A stretch of 64,000 nucleotides of DNA from Xestospongia muta (GCA_963693285.1 OY848918.1:9241156-9305155); one strand, 5' to 3'. Shown: positions 43,877 through 57,810, counted from the stretch's first letter. Notes: generated by a model not told the origin, from the letters alone. Made by a program: numbers and translations.

Positions 43877-46800
43877 AGATTACCAATGGTCTCAAAATCA
43901 TTTTTGATTCAGAGAATTGGTTACTAGATTCATCTGTGACTTTTAAAACAAGAGTAGATCCCTTTCCATATGATGCTATATTCAGCAATGTAAGTAATTA
44001 TTTAATTAGTAGTACATACTGATAATTAAGCAATTTCATATGTTTGTATTTGTTATTTATTTAATAATAATTATCTTCTTGCCTTAGATAATCACAGGAA
44101 AGTATAGGATTATTTACATCAACACATATGATATATATGCTGCCAATATTCTGTGTGAAGTGAGTAACATACTACACAGTATGGATGGATGGATGATACA
44201 AGCTGATACTCTTGATTACAATAATGGAAACAATTTAATCTCAATTCCTTTAATGCATAGATGATTACTCAAGCGGATGACTCAATATATAACATTAACT
44301 ATACTCAGTTACAAATATAAACACATTTTGTATTTGCTACTACAGGCTTACCACAGAAATATGTATGCTCCTACCTATGTCTGGATATTACCAATGTGGT
44401 ATAATGTAGGCTGGTGGAATAATACAGTTTACTCATCCTGTACAACCGAGAACATGATGACAGTTGTTAATGGTACTTTAGGTACTGTGCCCCATGGATT
44501 CTTTCTTATGGATAACAAAACAAGAAAAGCTATCTCTGGTCTGGTAAGAAATATTTAGTTATATGATTAGAGTTCGTATGAGTTGCTCATTACTGCACAA
44601 TGTTCTGAATTGGGGTTTTAGATTATGCCTCATAAAATAAACATGAAGAATGAGAACAGCTACATCATTCTTACTAATATTCTTATTTTGTGAGATGATA
44701 ATATTGCGATTGGATACTATCTTGGTATTCTTTGTAATATATATGAAAATTAGTAATTTTTTGATATCATATTCATGTGATAACTTATAAAGACTGTAGC
44801 ACAAGTTACAAGTGCAAACTGAATCATGTAGAATTGTCATATTTAACATATAGGCAATTCATGCCTGTATTAATATTTAAGATTAAAGACTTCATCACCC
44901 AGAGTTCTGGTGAAACAGGTGACAGTTAATCTTGGCTATAGAAAAAGCCTTTGCTTGACTCATAATCTCTGATATACATGATATAATAATTATAAGTCCA
45001 GATGTTTTTAGTATTGGTTGATTACCATTTCCTTACAAGTATTATGTAGTTATGTCATTGTGTCATGCATGACTGTCACTACATGCATTTTTAATTATAA
45101 CAACTATGTAGTTCTATAATGAATAGTAATCAAAACATTCCAACCTTCCATAACTTTGCCTCCACCAACTTATTATTCCAATCTTCCTCTACCTCCTCCT
45201 CCATCATCTCTCCGCTCCAACCTTCCAAAATTGGCTCCTTTACTTAATCTCTTCACTCCAATCCTCATCCTAATGTATACGGCATTTTTACCAAATTAGA
45301 TGATTTCTCTGGTCTATCTTGTTTTATTCATTGTCCTGATCTTATCTGCATTATGTAATCTTTGTTATCTACTCACATTAGTTTTTATTTCAACATGATT
45401 GTAACCATCGTGGTGGTAGTATTATTGTCTATATTAAATCACATTTAATCACTTCTGAAGTATACATTTCTTCTAAAATTGTGACTTCTCTCTGTTAAGT
45501 TTATATATTGTTCACTCACAATTGGCATTTACTATATCCTGCCTTCAAGGCAACCTAATTCATTGGCTAGACACAGTCTCATCTCTTAAGCCCTCCATTC
45601 TATTAAACCATGTACTCTTAGGTGATTTTAACATCAATACTGACACACCCCACCTTTAAAAGTAAAAGTGAAAATTTGTCTGAGTTAATTGATTTCTCAT
45701 TTTTCTTTGGCTATCTCTATTAACATTAGTAACATTATTGTTAACAATATCTCTTTCCCTGTAGACACCACAGCAGTTTTTAGACAACTATACTGCTCTG
45801 CTTGAAGAGCCAGAATACAAATCTCAAAATTTAACTAGGGTCAATGCTATAGGATTGGTCCATGAGGGAATATGGTCATTAGCTATTGGACTTGACAATG
45901 CAGTGAAAAGAATAGCTGTGGGAAATGACAGTGGATGTGAGGGATTACCAGGAGATTTGGTACCTTTAGAAGAGTTTGATTATACTAATGAAAGAGTGGG
46001 CTGTATTCTGAGACAAGGTTTTGCTGAAGTTAATTTTCTTGGAATTACTGTGAGTTGCTTTGTTTTCCCTTGTATGATTTTCGAAGTATGTAATTTATTG
46101 TAAAACCATTCCTAGTTTGTTATAATAATTCTAGATTTAAGAGTTTATATGTCATGTTCTGTGTTTACATTTGATACTATATAATATATATTAATATTTT
46201 ATTGTAAAGGGTCCTGTTTATTTTAATGCAAATGGAGGTCGTCCTGATAATATTCATGATGTTAAACAGTATAGAATATCTGGTGGTAAGCATATAACAA
46301 AAACTAGTAAAATGTTGAATTCGTTCTCCTATAGACACAGTCAGTCTTGATACAATAGCTTATGTAACCATTGGTACTAAAAGGAGTACTTTCAGTTTCA
46401 AAATGGATGAATCTAATGCACGGATTTGGAAAGGTACAAATAAATATCATAATAATATTGGCGCTAGATGGATGGTGGTATTATTTTGAAAGGTAATATC
46501 ATAATATCATTGGTGTCAGATGGATGATGTGATACTTCAATACTTGATATTTGATGTCTGAAATTGTTATAATGAAAACCGGCTCTGATGACCTCAGTAT
46601 TGTATTGCAGGATAAAAGATTTAAGAATTACCTTGGTACATTGATTACTAAGAACAGCCTATTGCATAGCACTCATGATTCATTCATGTGCATTGCTTGT
46701 GGTAAATGTATATGTAGTTCAAAGCTTGCATATGAGAAAAGAACAACAAACCACAAACCTGTTCATATATATGTCTAAATTAAAACTAACTGACAAGTAA

Positions 46801-49598
46801 CAAATTTTTAGAATTAAAATAAAAAGTAGTGATAACAATGCCAAAAGTACAGATAAAAGGTAGAGATGATAACATTTTGAGTAAACATAATAACAGCAAT
46901 ATAAAAACAATATATATATATATATATATACATAATACCTAATAAAGTAGAATTGATATCTAGAGTGTTTGCTACTTATGTATTAGGATTAATAAAATTT
47001 TACTATCATTTCAAACTTGTTTTTGTACTTTAGACATTGTTGTCTCTACTTTGATTTAAATTTTAATAATTGTTTATTTTGAATGGCAATAATATATGCC
47101 TCTTTCCCTGCCAAGTATTGTCGTATCAAATCACATGTTATATTCAAAACTAAGCAAAACATTTTCATGTGAACTCAAAAAATGACAACCAAGGATGCAT
47201 TGAAGAGAATATAGACATGATTTTGTAAATGGTATATCTGTAAAAGTAAATTGCTTGATTTACCAATACATGTCTATACATGTTGAATGTATGTAGCAAA
47301 TTATTTTATGCGAACTGAAAGTAACATCATACTGTTTTCATTCCGTATATCTGTCAAACTTACTAAATCTGATAGTATATTAATTAGGAATGAAAACAGT
47401 GTGATAATTACTTTCAGGTTGCATTAAATAATTTTCTACATGCATGGATCCTATATAAACATATATTGGTAAAATCAATGGATTAATTTATACAGTTAAA
47501 TATATATAAATATTAGAGATATTAAACTTAATTTTTTATAGAATTATATATATAAATATTATTTAATCATTGTCTTTATGTCTATATTTAAATATGTATT
47601 GAAATAGCACATGAACACTATTGTCATCTCCACTATTACCTTGCATTAATACACATATCAAAAATACTATATAACCTACATATTATTACTATTATTATTT
47701 TATTAGATGGTACTCCTCCATATGATGGCTATGAAGAGGACACTATACACCAAAATCATCTAGCATTGATTATAATTTATGATATTGCAGCATTTGTTGG
47801 TCTCATCTTTGTAGCAGTATGTCTTGTGTTTAATATTGTCTTTAGAAATAAAAAGTAAGTGACTGACCATAATTTTTTACATATATATATATATATATAT
47901 AGCTTGACTCTCCCTCCCTTCTTCTATAGAGCTGTCAAACTTACCAGTCCTAATTTGAATTATCTCATAATTGTAGGGGCTGCTCTCATGTACATATGTG
48001 TCTATTTCTATGTACACTCCTCATCAATAATGAATGTACAGACTACTTTCTGTAATGTAAGATTATCACATAATGATTATTAATCCTCACTTCTAGATTT
48101 GTTCTATAATAAATTATTGTGTTGTGTTACCTTCAACTTAATGATCATTCTTAATTTCCACATAGATCCGATTGTGGTTGTTCTTTTTGGGATACTCTAT
48201 CTGTTTTGGTGTCATTCTTTCCAAAACATGGAGAGTCTATTATATTTTTTCTAATCCAACAACTAAGAAGAAGGTTAATTACTTAGTTACAAAATGTATC
48301 TCAATCAATTCAACTCTCTCTCTTTCTCTCTTTTTCTCTCTCTCACTCTTTCTTTCTCTCTCTTTCTAACACACACACACACACACACACACACAGGCAC
48401 TAAAAGATTGGGTTTTGTTTGTCCAAGTGTTAGTTATAGTATCTATTGATTTGATTATTATTGTCATTGGATCTGCCATTCCTCAGTCACGACTGATAGC
48501 TACCAGAATAAGAGATACTCAACATCCAGAAGCTACAACGGTAAACTAAATTTTATGTGCCTTCACAAATCCTAATAATGATTGTGTCTATCATGTAACA
48601 AAAAAGCTTTTCTATATAAGAATCTCTCAAAATTATATAACAGATTTTTTAGATAAGGTGACTAATTTTCTTATTTTATTGCTAGATAGTTTGTCAATTA
48701 GCACATTAATTTGTTTAACTTTTAGTTGTATAAAGTTAAACAAATTAATATCCTTATTACATCAGTAAAATAATAGCATTCATTAGTGCATATTTTGTAT
48801 TTACAGAATGTGGATATCATTTACAATAGTGATTCTTATTTTGGTAACGTAAATGTTTGGAAGGATCATTGCCAATATTTCCCATTTGATAAGTTTTTAT
48901 GTTTATTCTATTTCTTTTTTAATATTATGTCTAGTATGAAGGCACTTTTGAAAAAAACTTTATCTATGTGTGTGCTAAGAGTGGATCACAAATTTGGCTA
49001 GCAGTCTCCTTTGCATACAAAGCATTGTTACAACTAGTAGCAATATTTATGGCATTTCATATTCGTCGTGTTAAAGTTAAAGCTCTGAATGACTCAAAGG
49101 AAATAGCTGTCATTATCTATATCAACAGTATTATACTTGCATTGTTAGCAGTTACACAGTTTGTTCTTGAAACTTATCATGATGCATATGCTGCCATGTT
49201 TGGACTAGCTCTACTGGTAGATGCTACTCTGTTCCTAGGACTCATATTCATTCCAAAGGTAAGACTCATTTACATTCTAACTTTAATTTGGTCCAATTTT
49301 CAAAACAAGACTTTAATTTAAAATTTCATTTTAAAATTTCTTATTAATTTCATTTTAAGCAGACTTAACAGTTATATAATCAAGCAATAATTTCATTTTC
49401 CTAATTTTATGTTCACAGATGGTTAGTTTATATCAAGATCCAACTGGAGAAAATGTTCTCACTAGTCATAACTTACCTTCTTCCTTTCCAACAAATAATA
49501 CCACTATTAGTGAGTCACCTGAGGAGACTATCAGTGGTCTACGAGCTAGAGTAAAAGAACTGGAGTCTATGCTCTCCACTAAAGAGGTTAATATATGA
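42819..49598 (+). CDS. R4: GABA-B-like class C GPCR, intact, about 804 aa
   Basis: Exons: 42819-43049, 43404-43544, 43591-43761, 43879-43989, 44088-44159, 44346-44543, 45765-46049, 46210-46285, 46335-46433, 47707-47854, 47930-48056, 48166-48273, 48397-48540, 48935-49258, 49419-49598. Exon 1 ends at a GC donor (AAAA|GCAAGT) where the other copies have GT; the alternative GT four bases on breaks the frame. Exon 1 has one extra codon (YTPDVLD). The ligand domain, seven helices and coiled coil (GLRARVKELESML) are complete. The exon-16 acceptor AG used by the other A copies is AAC here (49698), so the protein probably ends by reading past exon 15 to TGA at 49596-49598, or uses the AG at 49702. Exon 14 has CAKSGS where all other copies have CAQSGS, next to the conserved extracellular Cys. 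Intron 9 (46434-47706) is 1.27 kb with nothing recognised in it. Ligand unknown. Confidence 0.92.
43215..43275 (+). repeat. Decoy copy of the exon 2 acceptor region in R4 intron 1
   Basis: ATGTAATCTCTTTCTTACAG followed by TGTGATC repeats the polypyrimidine tract, AG and first codons of exon 2, about 165 bases before the true exon. The following frame diverges and meets a stop (AAG TAG) within 13 codons, so use of this acceptor would truncate the protein. Confidence 0.7.
43842..43875. repeat. (CT)n tract serving as the exon 4 acceptor tract of R4
   Basis: Seventeen CT units lead directly to TAAG and exon 4. R1 and R3 have ordinary pyrimidine tracts here. Confidence 0.85.
45150..45665 (+). mobile_element. 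LINE endonuclease fossil in R4 intron 6
   Basis: HCPDLICIM near 45340 and FQHDCNHRGGSIIVYIKSHL at about 45388-45447 preserve the endonuclease core, with a deletion between them compared with R2. Confidence 0.68.
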
Positions 49599-50081
49599 CA
49601 AATAATTATAATATATCATACACTAATAGCTGTTTATTTGTATATATATAAATGTTGTGTATTTTAATAGAATGATTTTATCATCCCAAACGTATAACTG
49701 GAGTCTGCAACTTAATTTGAAAAAGAAGTTTGAAATAAGGATAAAAGATTGATGTAATAATTATTTGTTATACATATGTCTTTTTTCAAGTAATATACAT
49801 ATATATATATCAGTCATGTATTTAGTAATTTTGTAATTATTATGTAACATGTGACTTCATAGATTGAACAAACAACTTAATTCATGAGAATTACATAAAT
49901 AAAATAATTTTGTTTTATTTTGTTAAAACATACTATATGTAGTTATTAGTTTATCAAACATGTCATTATTCCCATTAATAAAATCAATGTAGACACATTC
50001 ATTAATATATGATACAATGAAGCATTAAACAACTACAGTCTCATTATCACAAGTTTACACTTTACTCTAATGTTGGGAATA

Positions 50082-50135
<54 letters not shown>

Positions 50136-50182
50136 GTATAATTTAATGTATAATTTAACGATGGTTATGCACATAATATTAT
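49599..50182. other. R4 3' flank with a (TA)n run
   Basis: Common receptor 3' flank to about 50050; (TA)n at about 50092-50131. No gene seen. Confidence 0.6.
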
Positions 50183-50513
50183 GGGGTGCTGTTTGTGTCA
50201 AAACTAAATAGTTTATACATAAATACAGCAGAGATTTATAAACGTACGTGGGAATTTACTGCCACAAATTTATAATATAAATACAACTAAGAATTTATGA
50301 ATACTGTTGAGAACTTATAAAAATTGCTAGGGATTTATAAATACAGTAGGGATTTATAAATCCACCAGTTACTAATCTCTAACATCATTTATAAATTCCC
50401 ACATGCATTTATAAATCTCTGTTCATATTTATTATATTTATTGTAGTATTTACAAGTCCTGAGCATTAATTAAATATCTATAAACTATTTAGTTTTGACA
50501 CAAACAGCGGCCC
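50183..50513. mobile_element. MITE/foldback with 35-bp terminal inverted repeats
   Basis: The left end GCTGTTTGTGTCAAAACTAA continuing ATAGTTTATA is repeated in inverse at the right end (TATAAACTATTTAGTTTTGA and on to GCGGCCC). Only the outermost four bases differ (GGGGTG against GGGCCG). The interior consists of degenerate GGATTTATAAATAC-type repeats in both orientations. AT-rich flanks (ATAATATT / ATATAATAT) prevent a firm duplication call. No coding capacity. Confidence 0.85.
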
Positions 50514-50777
50514 ATATAATATCTGTCCCAAGATCTCTTTTTGGAGAAAAAATCATACAAATTTACCTTCTATATATTATTTATCTCAAACAGTTCAATT
50601 TTAGTTCCATTCTTAATGTCTATCATGTACTCTACTATAATATTCTACATGAAGCCAGTGCTTGAGTTCAAGATGTGATCAGCAGAGGATGAGATAATTA
50701 GTATAGATTATTTAGGTTGTCTCATTATTTACCTGCTCTATTTCATTATTGTTAATCACAGCTGTATTGATAGCAAC

Positions 50778-50850
50778 ATTCCTTTTGACTCTGCATATAT
50801 TACCACAAATACTGAAGACTTATTGCTAGTGGAGATTATATTAGGATTAG
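50778..50850 (+). pseudogene. Relic receptor exon 1 upstream of R5
   Basis: ATTCCTTTTGACTCTGCATA, TATTACCACAAATACTGAAG and TTGCTAGTGGAGATTATATT correspond to exon 1 from IPL.FAYITT to ASGG.I. A one-base loss and substitutions break the frame, and no later exon follows. It lies about 500 bases before the real R5 exon 1. Confidence 0.75.
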
Positions 50851-51200
50851 TTACATGAATGGCAATTTACTTGTGAAGAATCTAAAAAGAATGGGCAAAA
50901 GAGATTCTCTCAAATATATATTATTCAAAGACTATATTTATATAATATATAGTATACCAGTAGATACCAGTTAAAAATCACTACAGGTGTTGTAAGTTAA
51001 CTTAAGAATGGTGAAGGTCTGCCGGGATTATTGCTAACTTTGAAAGTTGGAGGTTGGCAAAAACTATGGAACTGCTCAAAGGCAGTTTTCACGCAACAGA
51101 ACTTATAAGCCTTTCCACGATCAATTTAGTAGTCTTCCTACTTTCTTTATTCTGGTATTTTGTTATATAATAATTTATAATGCTAAATAGCAAATAGAGC

Positions 51201-51240
51201 TTCGCCCACGCATAGAGTGCGGGGGTTTATAAATTAACGC
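51201..51240 (+). promoter_or_regulatory. Conserved upstream block of R5
   Basis: TTCGCCCACGCA, G-rich core, then TTTATAAATTAA. The same order CATCGCCCACGCA...GAGGGTTAATAATT occurs before R6 (57768-57810). It is similar in core (CCACGC) but not identical to the R1-R4 block. TTATAAAT may act as a TATA element. Confidence 0.45.
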
Positions 51241-51342
51241 ATAGCTCATGTGATCCAGGAAGCCTTAGCAATTTATAATTATAGTTGTAACGTAATTTTA
51301 ACCAAAAAGCTAGACTGTTCATTAGTCTACTAGCAATAAGCA

Positions 51343-52475
51343 ATGCTGTTGTTATCTTATCTCGTTACTGTCTTACTCTTCTCCCTGTTCCATCTTTTCA
51401 TCGGTACTCACATAAGTAATGAAGACAAAATTCCTCTCCACTTTGCATATATTACGACAAAGACTGGAGACACCATTGCTAGTGGAGGTATACCAATTGT
51501 TGATTTGGCACTACAGATGATCAACGAACGAGACGACATTTTACAGAATTATACTTTAAACTATAAAGATATATTGGATTCTGGAGTAAGTGAATTAGTA
51601 ATAATATAATCAAAGTAAATATTGCATGTACCTGATAAGTCATGATAGTTAAAGCAGTGACATTAGATATGATACAAATTATACATTGCTATAAAGCACT
51701 TTCCTATTTACTTTCTATCAGCATTGGAACAACACAAGTAAGTCCAGAATATTCTAGCTCTCTATAGTATGTGATATGAATAACTGTTATATTCTTAACT
51801 TATACAGTGCAATTATACTACCTCTTTGGATAAATACTTTGAACTATTTCAAGGAAATACAACTTACGTGACATTGCTAGGCTGTGGTTGTTCCTTAGCA
51901 ACTATCCCAGTGGCAGAAATCAGTCATTATTGGAACATACCACAGGTAAGAAGATGACTAAATGCATAATAATAACACTGTGCGAAACATTTTATGATTT
52001 AAGTATATTTATGTATGCATGACACCATTCTTCAAATTAAACCTGTCATAAAGAAAACCTATGATATTAATAATACAGTATTTCACATAGCAGTATAATA
52101 CTTAACCTGCTGACTTATATCACACACTGCAGATGTATAATCATAATGTACTATTACTTAGGCAATATAAGACACTAAATTTAAACAGATTACTACTGCT
52201 TTATCAAGAAGCACTAATTTTAAATGAGTATGAGATGTCAACCTCAAAGTCATCTGTATGCTGACTTGAGTCATATCACAAAGAGTGCACATGTGAAAGA
52301 CAGGAAAAAAGAGTTTACTAATTAATTAAGTTAATTTATATGTTATAATAGTACTGAAGAAACTCCATCCTATAACAGGATTTCAGTTGGTATGATAAAG
52401 AAGACTGTGTTATGTATAGTTTAATTCTCTGTTGTACCTATTGTGCATGGTGGTTATATTTAAAACGTAGCTTAA

Positions 52476-52507
<32 letters not shown>

Positions 52508-55500
52508 GGGTCAGATTGCTTATGCAGCAGCTTCTACTGATCTAAATGATCGCCAACGTTTTAAAAACTTTTTTAGAGTAATTCCTTCTTTTGATTACAT
52601 TCCACAATCCCTAGTTCAGTTAATGAGACAATTTAAGTGGAGAAGGATGGCCATTATCACACAAGAGGACAACATATTTGAAGAAGTTAGTATTAATTTA
52701 CAATCAGTGTATTCTGTCTATCATTAGTGGTAGTTATTGTTTGTTTTGCTTAAATAAATGTTTTCTCACTTACTTAGGTAACCTCTACCTTAGAACATAA
52801 TTTTCATTTACAAAATTGGTCACTAGATTCAACAATTACCTTTAAACGAAATTCTGATGTCTTTCCATATAGTGCAATATTTGATAAAGTGAGATAATCA
52901 ATTAATTGTTTATTTACTAATTATTAGCGATAGAAAACAATCGTGTAATTTGATAAGCTGTTGACTATCTGTCTACATCACTTCCTCATTGTCTGCCTTT
53001 TTCTTTTCATAGATAAAGTCAGAAAACTATAGGATTATACACATCAATACATATTCTAAATATGCTAACTACATTCTATGTGAAGTGAGCAACATGCATA
53101 CTAGACTACACAACAGATGGATAGGTGGATGTATTTATAAATGGATAGATTGATAAGATGATAAATAATTGTATGGAGAGACGGATGGATTGATAAATGA
53201 ATGTATGGAGTAATACAATGTTATATTTATTTATACCACAAATGGCAAGCTAATTAAGAGCAAAATTCTTTTTAGCTTAAGCTCATTTCATGTAGCTTGC
53301 ATTGAATGTTGATGATACATAACTCCTACTATTACAGGCTTACTACAGAAATATGTATGCACCTACTTACGTCTGGATCTTACCAATGTGGTATAATGTT
53401 GATTTGTGGAATGATGTTAAACCAGTTAATGTATCCTGTACAAAGGAAGTTCTGACAACAGTTCTTAACGGTACAATAGAGATTACCCCTATTGGGTACT
53501 ATTTTATGCCGAACACATCAACGATGTCTTTCTCTGGACTGGTAAGATATGTACTATTGTTTGTATGGAGTTTTACTTTGTATAAGTAATGTCAGAACAA
53601 GCTAATGGCATGGGAATCTTGCATTTAAGAACACATTGAAGTAGTTAATTGAGAGTTCAATTACAGAAAGTTTTACTTTGAAATAATTCTAGTCTAATGT
53701 TATAAAGTTACTAGATATCATTATGTTAAGATAAATGCCTGTAATTGCTTTTAGTTGTTATCATTCCTGTAGACACCACAGCAGTTTTCAGAAAATTATA
53801 CTACTCTACTACAGCAACAACAATATCAAAATTTAACTAAATTCATTTTTGGAGAATTTACCTTTGATACAGTATGGTCTATGGCTATTGGACTTGACAA
53901 TGCTATGAAACGAATAGCTGTGGGAAATGACAGTGGATGTGAAGATTTACCAGGAGATTTGGTACCTTTAGAGGAGTTTCATTATACTAATGAAAGAGTG
54001 GGCTGTATTCTGAGACAAGGATATGCTGAAGTGGATTTTCTTGGAATTACTGTGAGTTTCCCACCTGGCACACTGTGAATGCCAGGCAGTCCTACAATTG
54101 GTTTTGACCTATGTATGTGTATGTATATATATATATATATATATGTATTTCTAAATACATATGTAAGTTTGTATGTTCATTTCCAGAATATAACAAAGAC
54201 ACTGATCTACAAATAGTAACCAATATAGCAAACAATCAATATTATTACTGGATTGAAGCTTCTGAGTTTTGTTACTTAAGAAAATGTTGTATTGAGTAGT
54301 TCCATAGCTTCTACCAACTCTCCAGTCTTCAAAGTTAACAATAATCCAATCCCTTATAGCAGTAATACCTTCAAAATAATCTTAGGACAATATTTATAAT
54401 TATATAAATGTAAAGAATATTATTGTACAAGTATTGAGCTAGGAGGTGTATAGCTACATTACTGAGGTGTGTACATGTCACATTAGAAATTAATAAATCA
54501 CAATTGCTTTTTAATGAATGATTGTAAGTATATCAAATTGACATTATTGAGTAGTACTTTTCTTCTTCATTGTATAGGGTAATATTATATTTGACACAAC
54601 AGGAAGCCGTCCTTACAATGTTTATAATGTCAAACAATACAGAAAATGTGATGGTAAGTGTTTATGACATAAATTGCTTACTGACCCTATAATATTGACT
54701 TCATTCTCTTCCTATATAGACAGTAATATATCCCTTTGTCCAGACACAATAGCTAAAATAACTATTCTTACTAATGGAACTATTACTTTTAATTTCGAAG
54801 CTGATGAATCTAATTCACGGATTTGGATAGGTACATATTTTCATAGTTATACGTACTTTGAGGACCTTATAATGGCATCTTATTAAAGATGCTTTGTTCC
54901 TAATGTTAAATCCTAATAGAAAACATGCCTTTAAATACTAGTTATAAAATACCATCCACATGTGCTCTAATGAATAGTATATGTACAGGCAACGTTTTCC
55001 CATTAGTATCACTATACTTTATCCACATAGGTGGTAGTCCTCCTAGTGATGGTTCCCTAATAATAACAGAGAATATACAAAAGAATCATCTAGCTTTGGT
55101 TGTCATTTATGATATTATAGCATTTGTTGGTCTCATCTTTGTAGCAGTATGTCTTGTGTTTAACATTGTCTTTAGAAATAAAAAGTCAGTTACTAGATCT
55201 TGTATATCTATAGCTTGATTCTCCCTCCCTTTACAGAGCTGTCAAACTTTCCAGTCCTAATATGAATTATCTCATAATTGTAGGGACTTCTCTCATGTAC
55301 ATGTGTACGTATATATATGTATATCGGTCAAGAACAAAGGATTTACAGACTGTTTTCTGTAATGTAAGATACAATGACAATTCACAACCACCTTTTATAC
55401 ATTCAATTCTTAAAAAAGATAATTGGGCATGTTTCCAAAATCACTAATAGTGGTAAAAATTGAATTTATTAAAGTTAGAAAATAGATGCAATTAATTTAA

Positions 55501-57184
55501 CCCATTAACCTTAAATCACTAGATCTAGTAAGTAAAACTCAGTGTGGGCATATGTTTAGAGAAATTAGTTATATACACTTTAGTAGTTGTTTTGTATGCT
55601 TACAATTGATGTTATATCACACACCTACAGATTCGATTTTTTTTGTTCTCTTTGGGATACACACTTTGTTTTGCTGTTATTCTTTCTAAAACATGGAGAA
55701 TTTATTATATCTTTTATAATAATCCAAGTACTCAAAAGAAGGTTTGTTGCCTAAATTAGTTAAAAGTGCATATAAATTCTAAAAAATCATGAAGTGTAGG
55801 GATACCATAGGAATACCAATACTTAACATTGAAGCCACTTAGTAGAGTCTGACTAAACATGAATAAGGCCTTATGTTGTGGGTACCATGTATAAGGATTT
55901 TTACCTATGGTCTTGTTTCAGAAGACAGTGCGCCATACCAATATTAGCAGTGCTATTGCCTGCCAGATAATAAAATAATACTTCATAATCTCTTTCTTTA
56001 TCCTAGGCACTAAAAGATTGGGTTTTGTTTGTCCAAGTGTTAGTTATAGTATCTATTGATTTGATTATAATTGTCATTGGATCTGCTATTCCTCAGTCAC
56101 GACTGATAGCTACAAAAAAACTAGACGTTTACAATCCACAGATGACAACAGTATGTGTTCTGTTTTTAATTGTTCAACTAAGATACACTACACAAAGATG
56201 TATTGTTAATAGCCAAACATTTGTTAACCAGGAACTAATGAGAGTCACAATACTTATAAGTTCCTGCCTTCCTGGTACTGTTTGTCCATCATGTAAAATA
56301 CTTATTACGTATTTTATATGAAACTTGTATATTTGTTTTTCAATACTACATCTAGGATGAAGGTATTTTAAATAAAAACTTCATCTATATATGTGCTCAG
56401 AGTGGATCACAAATTTGGCTAGCAGTCTCCTTTACATACAAAGCATTATTACAACTAGTAGCAATATTTATGGCATTTCATATTCGTCGTGTTAAAATTA
56501 AAGCTCTCAATGACTCAAAGGAAATAGCTGTCATTATCTACATCAACAGTATTATACTTGCATTGTTAGTACTAACACAATTTACACTTGAACATTATCA
56601 TGATGTGTATGCTGCCATGTTTGGACTAGCTTTACTGGTAGATGCAACTATGTTCTTAGGATTCACATTTATTCCAAAAGTAAGTCAAGATTACTGCTAA
56701 TAATGCAAGACTTAATATGTATAAAGAAAATTTATTTATTGATTTGCATCTTAATTAATATTGCCACATCTATGCACAAATGATTGAAGTAATTCAGGAA
56801 TATAAGTTTGATATTTTATAGATGGTTAGTTTATATCGTGATCCAAATGTGGAGAAAGTCTTCATTCATTCCTTTCCTTCTTCATATGCAATAAATAATA
56901 CCACTGATAGTGAGTCACCTGAGAAGGTCATTAGTAGTCTACAAGCTAAAATAAAAGAACTAGAGTCAAAGTTGGCTGTGAAAGAGGTTAGTATAAATTA
57001 TAGTCAACTTTAGGTACATAAACTAGAGGTACATACTAGCTCTAAATTGAATACTTTGAACTTATTATTAACAATTGACAAAATATATATATATATATAT
57101 ATATATTATTTATATTATTATTATTATCTCATAATATAGGAGGAGTCTGATCTTTCGCTTGAGCCTGATGGTAAAGATGTTTGA
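51343..57184 (+). CDS. R5: GABA-B-like class C GPCR, subfamily B, about 824 aa
   Basis: Exons: 51343-51585, 51808-51945, 52515-52685, 52778-52888, 53013-53084, 53338-53541, 53773-54051, 54578-54653, 54720-54830, 55031-55184, 55237-55363, 55631-55741, 56007-56150, 56356-56679, 56822-56986, 57140-57184. All in frame. Exon lengths differ from subfamily A in exon 2 (138 against 141), exon 6 (204 against 198) and exon 7 (279 against 285), shared with R6. The ligand domain has clearly diverged (GCGCSLATIPVAE, WYNVDLWND) while TM4-TM7 is almost identical to R1-R4. The tail has a coiled coil SSLQAKIKELESKLAVKE and an acidic exon 16 ending EESDLSLEPDGKDV. Exon 9 has four extra codons relative to A. 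Intron 6 is only 231 bp and has no LINE fossil. Reading past exon 15 would add EVSINYSQL. Confidence 0.92.
52478..52508. repeat. (CT)n tract serving as the exon 3 acceptor tract of R5
   Basis: CT run ending TGGGTCAG at the exon 3 border. R6 has a longer run at the same place (58968-59018). Confidence 0.85.
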
Positions 57185-57767
57185 ATGAAAAGCATTGTCA
57201 AAATGTTCTTTAATGTAAATCTTCTCTGTATGACCTTTATCTGCTACAACAATTATGAACAAAGGTTTATATTTGATTTTTTATTCTGTAGAATTATTAC
57301 ATATTATGTGTATCTGTGTAATTTGTACTTTGTTCACTTAGGTTTTGTTTGTCAGCTGTATATATATATATATGTCCATTTTATTTTTTTAAGTTAGAAG
57401 AAACAGCATTTTCTACTTAAGATGGCTCTTTATAACATTTTGTGAGGTATATACAGTTGAAATATAGTGCAGTATTTATACTGATATTTCATGCACATTA
57501 GTCATATTGTATGGAGTATATTTTTAATTCCTTATTATATGATGACTGACAAAAAAGACCATTGTGTCATTGTAATGATATTGAACATGAAGTAAGCACA
57601 CATCGTTATATGAAACTGCTCAAAGACACATACACCAGTTTTCTCAAGTAACAGAATTCAGAAACCTTCCCACAAACTATTTGCTCGTTATCCTTCTATT
57701 TTGGTAACTTTGTTATAACAATAAATTATTGAAAGTGCCTAACAGACAAAGGGGCCAGACAGAAACA
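57185..57767. other. R5-R6 intergenic DNA
   Basis: R5 3' UTR and R6 upstream region; the two genes are only 721 bases apart from stop to start. A (TA)n run lies at 57358-57373 and an AATAAA at 57720-57725. No other coding segment seen. Confidence 0.6.
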
Positions 57768-57810
57768 TCGCCCACGCAGAAGTTCCGAGGGTTAATAATT
57801 TATGTGGTTG
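57768..57810 (+). promoter_or_regulatory. Conserved upstream block of R6
   Basis: CATCGCCCACGCAGAAGTTC then GAGGGTTAATAATT, about 100-140 bases before the start, aligned with the R5 block. Confidence 0.45.

Noticed and set aside
49695..49730. Exon 16 of R4 by homology
   Set aside because: The acceptor AG present in paralogues reads AAC here. An AG four bases on could be used, but the gene is modelled as ending at 49598 instead.
50164..50523. Target-site duplication of the 50183 foldback
   Set aside because: Flanks ATAATATT and ATATAATAT are similar but AT-rich and not exact, so the duplication cannot be distinguished from chance.
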